Assembly: GCA_028023455.1 (NCBI GenBank)
Contig: JAQFVV010012446.1
Coordinates: forward strand, 2,418,001-2,482,000
DNA: 64,000 nt
Direction of reading: 5' to 3'
Source: Epiperipatus broadwayi
Lineage: Eukaryota; Onychophora; Udeonychophora; Euonychophora; Peripatidae
Shown: positions 36,201 through 50,268 of the stretch, one piece after another
How positions within the stretch are numbered: position 1 is the stretch's first letter
Layout: every line of letters starts with the position of its first letter
Translations under genes and position numbers: made by a program
The notes under the pieces: generated by a model
Told to the model about the DNA's origin: nothing
The model's input: the letters and a program-made list of their open reading frames with translations, nothing else
The model's database searches: none

Positions 36201-39200
36201 TTTTTTATAAATAATCATAAAACAAAAGGGATCTCCAAGATTTAGAATCCCACTTATATTCTCTTGGTTTGCTTTACGTTAATTATGACTTAACAAAGGC
36301 TAAAGCACCAAAAGTCTATAAGAATGTTTTAAAACTATTATTCAAATTTATTCTCAAAAATTAATATTCTATATAGTAAATAATAATAACTTTTAAATAC
36401 CTATAATTGAAACAGCATTGCTTTTGATGTCACATAATTCAGCGGGAAATAATTACTTTCATTTCAATTACATGATATATAAAATACTATTTTATTTCTT
36501 TAAGACAATTAGAATAGAAGTCATAGCTTTCTTAAATATGACAATAAGAACAACAACAACAAATGTCAAAGAAGTCTACATACAAAAAATGAATCACATT
36601 ATATTTTTGTTTATTCTAATTGTGATAACACATAACCAATCACATTAAGACTACAAGAGGTATACTAGAAAACAAAGGTAGTACATACAAATTGTAATGG
36701 GCACATACACTGTTATATTATTTGTTTTTAAAATTAGACCTGAAAAATAAAAGTTTGCAAATAAAAACTTCTTTTTTTAAGAATTAAAAATTGAAAATTA
36801 AAAATCGTCTAAACTCTAATATATAAAATCGCACAGATGAAAAATTATTAAAATAAAACTTTATTTAAAAAAAAGTATTTTAAAAGCAAAAACTTAAAAA
36901 GATTTAGAAATAAAAATATATCTTTAAGTTTGTAAAATAATTTAATTAATTCTATTGTATAAATGGAAATGATTATTTTAATTAGTAAAAGTAAACTAGC
37001 CCTTGGGCATTCCAAAATGTAGAAGTAAAGGTCAGATAGGAGAGAAAAAACAATAGAAACTAATAGCCAATAAAAGAAATCCTTCGGGAAATGGACCTCA
37101 ACGAAAGGGTCATCATCATCATGCTGTAATGCACACTGGATCCAAAAGTTGATTATAAAAGGAAAAAGTTTGGAAATAAAAATAAAATTAATTAAGAGAA
37201 GACAGAGGTGTTAAGTCGGACAGTTGGAAGTGAAGGGATTGAAAGACTCACTTTCAATTCCTTCAGTTGTTATAAAAAAATTAAACATCATTTCCCCATA
37301 TTGCGGACTATAGGACATCTGGGCCCGGCAATAAAATACCAGCTACCATAAAGGACCAATGGCTAACTGGATACCAATATCTTCAGGACAGTGTCATTCA
37401 AAATTTACAAACAACTACAAAATATGTACCTTTTAAAACTGTAAGAACTTTAGATAATTCATGAACATTAAATATAAAACTTTCCCAGTATTTAAATGAT
37501 AGCAATAGTATTGCCTATCTGACCAAACTAAATTATTTATTAATTATTTTTACTGAATGTATTATTTGTTTGTTAAATCATTTCCATTAATTTATTTTCC
37601 ATTCTTTTAAGTTTTGTTATGATTTTTTTTGTTGTTGTTTTGTTAAACAACTTTTTAAAAAAAAAATGTGTTAAATTTAAGTCTGGTGTGAATGGCTGCA
37701 TAGATTCGCAATTATATATGTTAGTTTAAGGGAGGGTAATCTTAGGTTATTTGTTTCGTAGTTAAATTGGGTCAATGTATTGGATATATTGGTGTAATTA
37801 GTAGATGTAGTATGAGATTCGCTATGTGCAGGATTGCATTATATGCCGCAACCCCCTTTTTGCCTATGAAGTGGGATAGTAAGACGGAAAATGCAGTCCC
37901 TTCCTATGGAGTTTTTTTTTATTGCTCTTCTTGTCAGACAGATGTAGTATTCCTGTTCTGGATGAGAGTCAATGTCTTCTTTAACCATGCTGTTCAGATG
38001 TACATTCCTGACAGTATGGTATTTGTGCTGTTGTATTTCATGCTGCATTGAATACATCGATGTATCAGATGGATTGACATTAGTTTGACTGCGAACTTTT
38101 GGCCTAAGGTTAAATGGGGATAGAATATTTTCTTTTCAAATGCAATCTATGTAGTCTACTCATATTCAACACTTTAATAAAATATTAAACTCATCTGTGC
38201 CAACTTAGAAAATAAAAGTTTAAACGTAAATTAAATTCTAAAAATCAAAGTTAAAATGTAAGTTAAAGTGATTCTAAAATGATTCAAAATTTATATTGAA
38301 ATGGTCAGTTTCATCCATCTGCCCATTTCACTTATTTTACCCACACATCTATCTATATGCCAGGTTTAAACCCTCTCAGAGTACCCATTTAAATAACGTT
38401 AAATTATTATATATGCAGAATCATGTATATATATGTGAATGATATGTCTGTAGTTTAATAGTATATGTATAGATTACAGATATGTATCCATTTTATAAAT
38501 ATTTCTAATTTGGGAAATATTTTAGTTTAAATTATTATGTATTATTGGTATATATTACAGATATATATATATATTCAATTTATAAATATTTCTAGTTTAA
38601 AAAATACATTTTATAAATATTTCTAGTTTAAGAAATATTTTAGTTAAATTATTTAGCAATGATATTACTTTATTATTGAAATCGCATACGTATATTTCCT
38701 GTTGTTCTACATGTATGGTTATAAAATTAGTCTTTTACTAATTACGAAAGTAACATTTGATCTTGTAAACAATTGTCGAAGTAGGTCACGCATTGGTCCT
38801 AAAATAGCGTATACTTTATTTATAAATATAAAATGTTAATAACAAAATAACACAGGAAAACAAAATCTCAATTACTGGTTATAACTATTAAATATGTTTT
38901 GATAAAATGAATAAATGGACTTTTCAGCTACATACAAGCTCGTAAAAATTAACAGGTGGACAGAGTTTAAAAAGTATAAATACTTAAAGTTTTGTTGTCA
39001 AGATATACATCATATATATATTAAGTGATTAAGCAGAACTTATGCCAGTTTTACCTTCAAAATAATCGAGTAGAGTGGCAGTAAATCACCCCTCTCCTTG
39101 ACCGAGGATGGAGAAGAACTGTGGTCCAATGAAACCTAATGCCACACACCAGCAAAGCAAAGCGAAGCAGCCCATAGAAAATCTCTATTAACTTTAAACC

Positions 39201-41690
39201 ATCGTCAAAAGTGTCCACTTAATATCCTTCTAAGTGCCCAGAACTGTAATCCAGAGAACTGCAATGGAAACTGAATGGTAATTTTTCTCTCAGAGCTGTG
39301 TTTATAAACTGTGACTTTCGTTTCTTTCTTTTAAAAGCTAGCTATTTATTAAATCTGCCTTTCTTAAACACCTTTACTAAAATCTACAAAGAAGATTGTT
39401 AAATGTTAAATCTTGCTTGATTGTAAAACTCGAATTCTCTTTTAAAATGTAAAACTCTAATAATTTATTTTAAATGTATAATTTCCTGCAGTCTGTTTAT
39501 GCCTATTTCTAAATCTATTCGATTTATTCTATGATTTTATCATTTTAATATTATATGTATTTAATATGCCAAATGACTTGAAACCGCAAGTATTTATAAA
39601 TATAATTTTAGCTTATCGATTTGCGAAGATAATTTCAAATCTTCACTGTAATACATATTAAATAATTGAATTATTCTTCTTCTTTATCACTCGCTGTTTC
39701 GAGATCATATTGTTATTTTACTGATTAAGTTTTGGGTATTAATATTACAATAATCAGTTATCTAGTTATTTTATGTAGTTTGCTTAATTTTAGTTATGGA
39801 TTATAACTATTTATATATATAACTCATATATCGGAACTAGACCCAGCGATATTCTCAAAGCATATTTTAATGTTTTATTCATAATTACCCCGCAAATATG
39901 CTTTGCCCTCCTTATATGTTGAGATGCAGGTGATAATATTAAACTAGGTTACTAATTAATTTAGTCCCTTAATAGTATATTTAAAATACTAATTTTGAGA
40001 ACTGGATTGTATAGATATGCTAATAGATGCTATCTAATTTTAAGGCAGATTACATGAGAGCTAGAAATTTGGCATATTAATTAATATAGGCATGAAAAAT
40101 ACAATACCGCACTACACTTTATTAAACACTTATAATGAGATACGTAACATTGATCTCATTAGTTATCTAACGCCTGCAAGCATTATATCTCACGTTCCCA
40201 TCACATAATTTTGTATGTTTTGATTTATTATTTGTTATTGTTTTATTAAATTGGTAATATTTAAAATCATGACTCATTTGCATATTTTATTGTCCGTGAG
40301 TTCATTTTACCCAACTCTAGATTTAATTTGCATGTACATCATTCTATCTATAGGTAGACTATTTTATTAAATTTCATGATCAATCATTGATATTTTAATT
40401 AACCATTTTGTCTTGTGTATATATATCTGACCAAATCAGTGATAAATTAGTTAAATTATGAGTATCTTGTTCAACCGGGGGTGACTGCCGGATTGAGGGT
40501 AAATTGAGGGTCTATGTAAGTTGAAGAATGTCATCCATAGGGTATTAGATCATTGAGCTGAGGTGGAAGGATTGAATGTTGGTCGAATTCCGGATCCCAG
40601 TATCCGTACTCGATCAGCTTTATGCATTTTGCCTGTGTTTTAGATTTTGTTGTGGGGAGAGACAATTCTTACCATTACAATATGTGCGTAAATAAATGTT
40701 TGTGTGTTAATTACTGGCAGTGGCTTCTTTTATTTTTTGTTTTAATTGAAATATTATTAGATAAGAATTTATATCTTATAAATTTCTGTGTCTCACTGAG
40801 CTAGTGGCATTGGGATGACAATCAGAATAAAATATGTGTAAAAGTTGGATCTTTAACAGTGCGTATCTGCCTATTCTATAATTTTTCTAGGTTCAAGTAG
40901 CCTAATGGCACTCTGTAGTGTAGATACAGTAAGACTCAATTTATCTACAGAAACCCCGATCGTTATAAAATGGAGATTGGTAGCAGGGCAGGCATATGAA
41001 TAATAATTCAAAGGACAGAATGGACCCATCTCAGACATCCCAGGTCGTATACAGTATTTCATGCCCTCAGGATGGATGCAGTGCCACATACTAGAGGGAA
41101 AACAAGGCCACTGTTCATAATAGAGCTGCTCAACACATTTATACATATAGAAGAGCAAAAAAGAATAATAATAACTTATCAATATTTTTTGAACATGAGA
41201 AGCAGGATGGCCATGTGGTTGAACCCTGCAACCCCAAGATAGTATGCTCTGAAGCCAATGATTGTAAAAATAAAAATCAAGGAGGCATATTTTATTATCA
41301 GTGATAACAATGCCATCAATAGACGCAACACATGTTTTTCTATCTCAAGAAAATGGAAAAATTAATTTGCATTCACATTTGCATTCGCATATTTTATTAG
41401 TTAGTAACATTACAGCAATGGTTTATAACTTATTTTGGCCATGAATATGAGGGAAAAACCTCGAAAGTACTAGGCCTATATTAATTATATTTAATTGATT
41501 TGGTTACTGCTTACAGCTTCTTCTTCAGCGGGTTAAATTGCTTTTATATGCTATTATAGATAAATTAAAATTTGATTAGTAAAAATGCAAACGTAAATGA
41601 CATATTGAAAAAATCTATGAAGATTTTGTCAGAAGTAAACAAAAACTGCATAAAAATTAAAGAAATGATTACAGTGCCTGTATGAGTAAA
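36201..41690. other. Long unassigned stretch
   Basis: No TE protein, SINE tail or large palindrome was recognised in about 5.5 kb. Overlapping open frames at 37767-38051 (plus) and 37839-38057 (minus) carry no motif I know. 39.06-39.25 and 40.47-40.62 kb are less AT-rich than their surroundings. Host intron or intergenic DNA is the likeliest content. Confidence 0.4.
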
Positions 41691-41705
41691 TAGGTATGTA
41701 AAACA

Positions 41706-41821
<116 letters not shown>

Positions 41822-41968
41822 GCATTTATTTTTATATGATGCCATGTGATTATTTTTATTCCTGCATAAATACTATATCTTGTATTGTGGAGTGAAGTAT
41901 TCATTTATTATTTAACACTCACAAAGACACATGTGCAATTAGCTTGAAAGGCTGATGTTCGAATGTAA

Positions 41969-42115
<147 letters not shown>

Positions 42116-42590
42116 GAAGAATGAAATATTAGAAGAAGGTTTACGTATTGGACATGATAAAGTGGTGACAGTAGAAATGAATTATCATTGCTGCAGTTTA
42201 ATTGCAGTAAAGCCATAATACATGATGTATCAATATATGCTACTCCAATTGTACACTGGAAAAAAATTTAAATGAAAAATAAGTATAACTAAACAAAAGT
42301 AAAAACATTAAAATTTGTAAATGTAATACCTTTAAAATATGGTGGCAGCCATTTTTCCATTTTGATGCACTGTACATATTCCTGCTTATTAATAATATTT
42401 ATTTGACTTACATTAAAAACACCAAAACAAGTAGAAAGATTATAGTCTGCTAATAACAAGATTATTACTTCATTTCCTTTGGGAAAAAAAGTTATTGAAG
42501 AAAAAGGATATCATCCAGAGCACATTTAATTGTGGTGAATTTCTGACCTTCCATTATTCAATTTATTTGAAAAAATATATAGTGCAGTAA

Positions 42591-42808
42591 CTTTATCAAG
42601 ATATTTTTTATAAAATCGCATGACCAACAACTCTACAACAACACCCAATGGATATTATTTACACTACATTACAATATATAAAATATGTACATATATGTAT
42701 TTTACTATTTATACTCATTGTGATGTAGTGCAAATAGTGTACATTAGATGGAGTTTCTGTAGAACCATTGGTCATATGATTTTATAAAGAAAAAGTATCT
42801 TGATAAGA
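42591..42808. repeat. Palindrome, arms about 100 bp
   Basis: CTTTATCAAGATATTTTTTA pairs with AAAAAGTATCTTGATAAG, and CATGACCAACAACTCTACAA with its reverse near 42756-42774. ATTCAATTT occurs at 42556 and 42875 as a possible TSD, but both sides then carry extra sequence. Confidence 0.65.
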
Positions 42809-43031
42809 TTCTAGTATGGAATGAAAGCCGGATTGCTATAACAAGTAAATTTTTTATTTATATTTAATTGCCTGATTCAATTTTGCTTTAAACTGATTAT
42901 TTAAATTTTACATTGTAAATATGTATGCAAATGTGTTCTCTTATTTATTATTAATAACTACATTATTTTTTAATTATGTACCTACTAATCTTAATTTACA
43001 TATGCATCTTAAACACATAAAAAATATCTGT

Positions 43032-43034
43032 GAT

Positions 43035-43096
<62 letters not shown>
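43032..43096. repeat. (TA)n microsatellite
   Basis: An alternating TA tract with one or two interruptions. Confidence 0.95.
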
Positions 43097-43101
<5 letters not shown>

Positions 43102-43298
43102 CATGGTGAAAAACAAGGTTTATATATAACTCACTGAACAATACATAATTTATTGTAATCAAAACTTATCAACAAAATATGAGCTATTACCCATGAAGTA
43201 CAATTAACATGGGAAAGGGAGTTTGGAATAAACATGGCTGTCATGAATCTACTATAATTATTGTTTTAAAGCTTATGGCATATATCAGGGGTGGCCAA

Positions 43299-43370
43299 AC
43301 TTCACGTCTGCAAGAGACTTGTGTTAAAATTATAACTTCACGTCTGCAAGAGACTTGTGTTAAAATTATA
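43299..43370. repeat. 36-bp tandem duplication at the hAT left end
   Basis: ACTTCACGTCTGCAAGAGAC starts at 43299 and 43335; the two 36-bp units are identical. The unit includes the subterminal hAT sequence. Confidence 0.9.
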
Positions 43371-43812
43371 ATACTTTCAAGAACCATGATTAATTTTTTC
43401 AAATATTCAACAGAAGCAAATGTTTATTATTACTAGTAACTGAGAACAAAATGGTTAAAAAAATATTTATTATTCACATGTGATTGTATCTGATTAGCAA
43501 GAACATTGAAATTTGGCTCATAATTTGTTAACGAAGCACGCAATAGTTTTGTAAGATATTCATTAATCAGTAGTACTCAATGTTTTGATTTCACAAACTT
43601 TATTGTTGAGTATAATGATTTGTAAATGTACATTTGTCCCAAAAGTTGACATTAGTTTATAAGCAGCTTCTTTGAAATGAAGATACTTATGGTGATAATT
43701 CTAAATTTTTCTGAAATTACATTTAAAATAATTACCTTTTATTGCTCGATTAAATTAATGAAAGAAATATTACCAAATTCACCACTTCCTTTATTTTGCT
43801 ATAATATCTTAT

Positions 43813-44101
43813 ATAAATGCAATTTATCCACTGTACTTTAAATAATTTTTAGGAAAAACCTTTTATTGTATGTGTACACAATCTTATATTTTGACCATCC
43901 TGCAATCTTCTTTAGAGCCATTTTTACTTTAATTTTTTAAAAGTAAAAAAAAAAATTAAACGTAAAAAAAAATAAAAGTAAAAGTGGCTCTGAAGAAGAC
44001 TGCAGGACAGTTGAAATATAAGATTATGTATGCATATATGTACAATAAAAGGTTTTTGCTAAAAAGTTTTTAAAGTACAGTGAATAAAAATTGCATTTAA
44101 T
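43813..44101. mobile_element. Foldback element with hammerhead-like inner motif
   Basis: The arms pair TAAATGCAATTTATCCACTG with CAGTGAATAAAAATTGCATT, and AAAAACCTTTTATTGTA with TACAATAAAAGGTTTTT. The right arm reads CTGAAGAAGACTGCAGGACA then GTTGAAAT. The centre is A-rich. No TSD found. Confidence 0.7.
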
Positions 44102-44741
44102 GGAAGAAGTTGATGTTCGAAAGTCGAAGTAGGAAAACACACTAAAAAATGTTTGAATTAAAACTACACAAAGAATAAACAACATTGTTAGATGAAGTCC
44201 AAACAAAAACTGATCTGACAAGCTTGAACAATATGCTATATTCCCATGGAATGATAACAATAAAATCTTAAGAGGTTGAAAATGTAAGCAATCATTATCA
44301 AATTGCACCACAAAAGAATGCATCATATATAGGTTCAAAACAAATTGAAAGTATGTCATGTTAATATAAATTGTATCATGGTCCTATTTCAAAAGTTTTA
44401 TGAGAATTTCGTTGAACCATCTAAAGAGTTACATGTCTCATGAGTGGAGAATTTGCCAGGGTGGGCATGTGCACATTATGTAAATATTATTCCCATTATA
44501 ATTAGCAATTCTATTAAGCTTCACTCATGGCTTTATAACTCTGATCATAAAATGTGTCAGGGGTGTAAGAGACATAGCTGGTATGATCTGCAAAATTTGA
44601 ACTCTACCACTGCACCAAATCATATATGGAACACATCATCAATAGGAATTGGTCACACTTGAAAAAAGTGAATGAATTACATATGTAAAACATTGTATCC
44701 AAATCAATACAAATAATTAGATTAAATGTATAATGTTATGC

Positions 44742-44839
44742 ATTGCAACGAAATCAAGTCATATATCATGTGACTTAATTTAATAAGCTTGTATTACAAA
44801 AATTAAGTCACATGATATATGACTTGGTTTCCTTGCAAT
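44742..44839. repeat. Short perfect-like palindrome
   Basis: CAAGTCATATATCATGTGAC is followed 25 bp later by its reverse GTCACATGATATATGACTTG. The left half also occurs at 21.59 kb next to another palindrome. Confidence 0.75.
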
Positions 44840-45249
44840 TATTGTTACTGCTCTTAAGGCTTTGGTGATTTTATGTTATATGGTGTATCTAAACTTAGTT
44901 CAATTTTGTATGACTATTTACGTTAGATAGCTGGATTTGAAGACATATGGATATCTGAAATTTTCAGATTTTCTACTTAATAGTTAACCATTAGATAAAG
45001 TTCTGGGCTTGACTTGGTATTTTAAATCTAATGCTTGAATATCCTAGTGCCTCATTGATGAAAACCAGAGCTAGAAACTGGTCTGAGAATAGGGATATTC
45101 TGAAAAGCTTGTTAAAAGCTATTGGCATGCTCATTAAGTAAATTAATGTTATATATTTTCGTAAAGAAATTTACAACTATGATCTAGAAACAAGTAGTTT
45201 CTACACAAAATGATTATAATCCAAGACTTGCCATTGAATGATAAAGAAT

Positions 45250-46720
45250 ATATGAAAAAAGCTAGATGAAATATGAACCAGTTCTTTGTGAAAATTTTGA
45301 AAACAAAGCAAAAATTATTCAGAGAATAAAAGATTTACCATTGGATAGAAATACAGTTAGAGAAAAAATCCTGTAAATGACTAATAACATAACTTGCCAA
45401 CAAAAGGAGATATAAAATCTTCTAGTTTAATTTTTCTCTGCTCTGATGAAAGTACCAGCATAAATGAATCAGTTTGTTTGGCTATTTTTATTTGCTATTA
45501 TGTTGAGAATAATATCAAAGAAGAATTGATCAGTTTAATATCATTAGTAACAACAATAAAAGAAATAAATATTTGCAATGAAGTTTCGAAAGGACTTGCT
45601 GAAAAAGAAATAGATGTTCCCAAAATTGTATGAGTAACTCCAGATAGTGCTCAAAGTATGACTGGAAAAGAAAATGGTTTTCTCAGTTTATTTACTAACC
45701 ATATTGGACATTTTATTTTGGGTTTTTATTGCATTATACATCAGCAGATTTTATGCATGAAGGTCATTTTTAAGTCACTGGATGATATTATAAATGTTGT
45801 GACTAAGTTAGTCAATTTTATCTCTACACAATGTCTAAATAAACGAAAAATTTAAAATTTATTGAGTGAGGTGAACTCAGTATACGATTTACTTATGTGC
45901 GACAATGTCCGATGGTTAAATAGAAGAGATTCATTGAGTGTTTAGATGAAATTAGACTGTTTTTACGTAATGAGAAAATCATTGAAAAATATAATGAATT
46001 AATGGGTGTTGAATGGCTTTCAAAATTAATATTTTTTACTGATATGTGTCACATCTAAATGAATTAAATGTTGAAACCACAAAGTTATATTAAGACAGTT
46101 GTTGTCATGTCTGATTTGATCAAAGCATTTAAAGTTAAATTACAAGTTTCCAACCGTGATGTTATTTCTTACATCTTCAAATATAAAAAAAGTTCTTGAC
46201 TGATTTAGAATCTCACGAGAAGCGGATCAAGTAAAACTGACAGAAGCGTGGTGTACTGCTATTCAATCGATAATTGATGAGTTTTCTTTAAGATTTACAC
46301 ATTTCAGACAATTTCAAAATTTAACTTATACCCAGACATAATATCAATGGATAGTTTCAAGTTAGAAATTTTTGAGTGGTTTAATTGGGAAATGCAATGA
46401 GTCTATTGAGGAATGAGTTAGAAACAATGGAAAATAATAGATTATTGGGCATATATAAAAAGAATGCTGACGAGGAACTGCTGACTGACTGGAATGCTGT
46501 TCCTGAAACATTTAATTGTTTTAAAAAATTATCGGTCGCTATATTACCAATTTTGTCCTCTACATACGCATGCGAATCGTTTTCAGAAATGAATTTAATT
46601 AAAAATAGTTCGAGAAATAGAAGACAGATGTATTTAGTTCAGCATGTATATTATTAAAAGTGACAAAATATGAACCAGATATAAAATATTTGGCATCCAA
46701 TGTACAACAGTAAAAATCGC
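45250..46720 (+). pseudogene. hAT transposase (Charlie/ZBED5-like) relic
   Basis: Consecutive broken frames read LPLDRNTVREKIL, then LCSDESTSINESVCLAIFIC (first acidic residue region), VTPDSAQSMTGKENGFLSLF (the TDGA.SMTGK-type block), HIGHFILGFYCIIHQQILCM (the CxxH-type block), DNVRWLNRRDSLSV, and at the end LPILSSTYACESFSEMNLIK with NSSRNRRQ (dimerisation region). At least six in-frame stops and frameshifts occur. No BED finger was found upstream. Active, it would cut and rejoin hAT ends in the nucleus. Confidence 0.78.
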
Positions 46721-46894
46721 ATTAAATAATGTCTATTTATGATGATTTTATATGTTTATTTCCAAAACTTTTGTTTTAATTACTATTAATTTTTTACTAT
46801 TACATTTTATTCAACTTGTGCTCTTCTGAATAAATATTGTTCAATTGTATTTAGCTTATTTAAAAATTTTGTTTAAATATTATTTTTTGACTTT

Positions 46895-47283
46895 AGGTCA
46901 ACATGGGTGTGACGAAAATCTTGGCCTCAGGGTGGCCTTTGAGCGTTCCATCATCAGATTTTCAATTGGATGGAAGGTTGAAGAGTCGGAGTGAATTAAG
47001 CCTGTCCATTAAAGTATGAAGATTGGCTATCTTAATATATATCTGAGTACTTATTGCATATATGTGTAGAGATGATAATCTGGACCAACTGATGATAGCT
47101 AGTTTAGCGTGAAATACGTATATTGGTGATTATTTACCTTTTCGATGCATATATGTTCAAGTGTATCACTGATATGAGATGGAGTGGTGAGTTGTGTTAA
47201 ATTCTGTGCTCATATACCTTATATATTACATATATTGATACAGATATATAATAAGTCTGTATTTCAGTTATTACATAGTAGAG
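46895..47283 (+). repeat. SINE-C-like repeat, copy 1 of a direct pair
   Basis: It begins AGGTCAACATGGGTGTGA and ends ATAATAAGTCTGTATTTCAG. The inner part GAGATGGAGTGGTGAGTTGT..GTGCTCATATACC resembles a degraded tRNA head whose B box is lost. Copy 2 starts 458 bp downstream. Confidence 0.7.
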
Positions 47284-47352
47284 ATGTCTGCCCATCTCTC
47301 ATATATGTATTAAATGGATTATGCCCTGTACATGAGAGGTCAGATTGTCATT

Positions 47353-47732
47353 AGGTCAACATGGGTGTGATGAGAATCTCAGCCTCTAGGTGGTCTTTGA
47401 GCATTTCATCATCAGATTTTTAATTGGATAGACACTTGAAGAGTTGGAGTGTGGAATGGATTGAAGCTTGTCCATTAAAGTATGAAGATTGGCTATATTA
47501 ATACATATCTGAGCAGTTATTGCATATATGTGTAGAGATGATAATCTGAACCAACTGATGATTGCTGGTTTAGCATGAAATATGTATAGTAGTGATTATT
47601 TATCTTTTTGACATATATGTGTTCAAGGGTATCAGTATTATGAGATAGAGTGGAGAGTGGTGAGTCATGTGAAAATATGTGCTCATATACCATATATATT
47701 GCATATATTAATACAGTAATATAATAAACCTG
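47353..47732 (+). repeat. SINE-C-like repeat, copy 2 (split by an RTE)
   Basis: It matches copy 1 throughout. Its last bases TATTTCAGTTA lie 3.2 kb away, at 50912, on the far side of the inserted RTE. Confidence 0.75.
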
Positions 47733-48119
47733 GCTGCAGAAAGCAGCTTGCTATTAACTGAAAGGAGACTCTTTGATTCCTCTTGGAGGTCTTAAAGGAA
47801 CCGAGCAGGGCAAATTCCTAATGTCCACTCCATAAGTTCTTGTTGTGGCAGCTGTTATTACTATGTGATTATTCATATAGTATACGAACATGGATGGGCT
47901 GCTCACCAACACGCATTAGCCAGCGTGGTGAGTTTATTGGCTTTTCACCTCTGAGTTTAAGAATATCTTTTCCAATATATACAATCATGACAGACAAAAA
48001 TAAATCATGGCCCTTATTCCCAGGAGGCTGTAAAGTCACCAACCAAGGCAGCAGTTGGTGGCTGAAGGTGGAGGGTGCTAAGAATGCCCTGATTGCGGAC
48101 TTAGGCTGCCATTTGATGA

Positions 48120-48830
48120 TGACTTTTTATTTAGGTACTTACAACTGCAGATCACTTTCAAGTGAAGGAAGATTGCAAGGGTTAGAATAAAAACTGTCTT
48201 ATATTAAATGGGACATTATTGGACTTTGTGAAGTTAGAAGAAAAGGTGAAGAAACAATTGATTTAAAAAGTGGACATATACTCTACTATAAAGGCACAAA
48301 TATTGGAAATACAAGTGGTGTAGGATTCATTATAAATAAAAAATGGAAGAATAACATTGTGGAGATTGATGGTGTATCGGACAGAGTGGCAAGATTAGTT
48401 TTACAACTTAATAGCAGATACCAAATGTAGATAATTCAGGTTTATGCCCCAACAGGTTCTCATAGTGATGAAGTAGTAGAAGATTTTTATATGGATGTAC
48501 AAAAGGCTTTTGATCAGAGCAAACAACATTTTAAAATTGTTATGGGAGACTTTAATGCTAGAATTGGTAAACAAATGAAAGATAAAAATGCTGTAGGTAA
48601 TTTTGGTTATGGTAATAGAAATGAAAGAGAACATAGACTTGTGGAGTTTGCAGAAAAAAAAACTTTATATTATGAATTCTTTTTTTGAGAAAAATGTTAA
48701 AAGGAAATTTACATGGAAGCATCCAAATGAAGGAACAGCAGAATTTGATTATATTTTGACTAACAGAAAATCATATTTCAAGATTGTAATGTTCTTAATA
48801 AATTTAACACAGGAAGTGATCATCGATTAG
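48120..48830 (+). pseudogene. RTE endonuclease domain
   Basis: Frames give LGTYNCRSLSSEGRLQGLE, then IIGLCEVRRKGEE (catalytic Glu), HILYYKG..GVGFIINKKW, QVYAPTGSHSDE, VMGDFNARIGKQ (catalytic D-x-N) and ELD-like AEFDYILTNR. Stops at 48188 and 48428 and a frameshift near 48660 break it. This domain nicks the target for target-primed reverse transcription. Confidence 0.85.
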
Positions 48831-48994
48831 TAAGTTGTAAGATACATGTTAATGCAAAACTAGAGAGACAAAAATTATCAAGAAAAACAATATTTACAGT
48901 TGATATTCCTAATCTTCAGAAACATTCTAATGAATTTAAATTAGAACTTACAAATCGGTTTCAAGTATTAGTAGATTTTGAACATGATTCAGAT

Positions 48995-49405
48995 TTGAAT
49001 GACATTAATAGAAAAATAACTGATACACTTTTAGAAATTGCAACAAAGATAGCTGGTAGAAAAAAGCAGAAATTGACCAATAAAATTTCTACTGAGACTA
49101 GAGAATTTATGAAGAAAAGAAGAAATATGAGGATATACAACAATGATGCATTAAAAAAGATTGAATATCTCGAATTTTGTAAAATAATGTGGAAAAGAGT
49201 TGAAAATGATAAAAGACAGTATAATTGTGAACTAGCAAGGAAAGCTGTAGAGGAGAATAAAAGTCTAAAGAGTGTAAAACAACATTTTGGTATTGGTAGG
49301 AAATGTATATCTGCAATAAAAAAAAAAGATGGCATTATTACTAAAAAGAGAGAGGACATCATAAAATGTGTAGAAGACTTCTATCAAGAATTATATAGTA
49401 AATAA
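48995..49405 (+). pseudogene. RTE linker between endonuclease and RT
   Basis: 136 open codons, Lys/Arg-rich and helical (TRNFMKKRRNMR-like character), ending DIIKCVEDFYQELYSK, the usual lead into RTE reverse transcriptase. It closes with TAA at 49403-49405 just before the RT. Confidence 0.75.
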
Positions 49406-50250
49406 AAAACAAGTGCCTCCTATACCTATTATATCTTCCGAATTGCCCAGAATTTTGAATGAGGAGGTGCGACATGCAATTAAATTTATGAAGAAAGGGA
49501 AGGCTCCAGATAATGATGGAATTATAATTGATATATTAAAAAAAGCAGGTGAAGAAATAGAAATTTTTTAGCAAAGTTATATACCAAATGTCTAAATGAT
49601 AAAGATGTACCAGATGATTGGAAGAATGCAGTATTAATATTAATATTTAAAAAAGGTGATAAGGAGAATATTAGAAATTACAGACCTATCAGTCTTTTAT
49701 CAGTTTTATACAAAATTTTTACTAAGATAATTACAATTCGTCTACAGTCAACACTGGATTTCCACCAACCAAGAGAACAAACTGGATTTATAAAAAGGAC
49801 AAATGAATATGAGTTGCCATTATGCTTAGGATTTGTAGATTATGAAATGGCATTTGATTCTATAAACATTTCTTCAGTGATTAAAGCATTAGATTATCAA
49901 AGTGTAGATCCAGGATATTGTCATATTTTAAAGAACATTTATAAAAATACAACAGCAACAATTAGATTACGTAATGACAGTAGAAAAATCAACATTGAAA
50001 ACGGTGTAAGATAGGGTGATTCCATATCTCCAAAACTTTTTACAGCAGTGTTGCAAGAAGTATTTTGTGGATTAAAATGGGAAGCTAAAGAAGTGAAAGT
50101 AAATGGAGATTATTTAAGTCATTTAGATTTTTCAGATGATGTAGTTGTTTTTGCAAATAATGCTTTAGAGCTACAGGAATTGTTGCAGGAGTTATCAGAT
50201 GAAAGTAGGACTAAAGATAAATGTTAAAAAGACTAAAGTAATGTTTAATA
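49406..50250 (+). pseudogene. RTE reverse transcriptase domain
   Basis: In mixed frames: KKGKAPDNDGII (the APG-DGI block), LCLGFVDYEMAFDSINISSV (motif A, Asp in VDYE-AFDS), a G-V-R-stop-GDSISPKLF block (QGD-SP with Q changed to stop at 50012-50014), and FSDDVVVFANN (the FADD catalytic pair) at about 50128. Multiple lesions. Confidence 0.85.
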
Positions 50251-50268
50251 GATAGATTTTCTCAAAAT

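Noticed and set aside
37767-38057. Overlapping 94- and 72-codon frames as a host gene
   Set aside because: No motif, no splice or start context, and both strands are open; not enough to call a gene.
43021-43110. TA-rich tract as a replication origin or promoter
   Set aside because: A plain TA microsatellite without other supporting signals.
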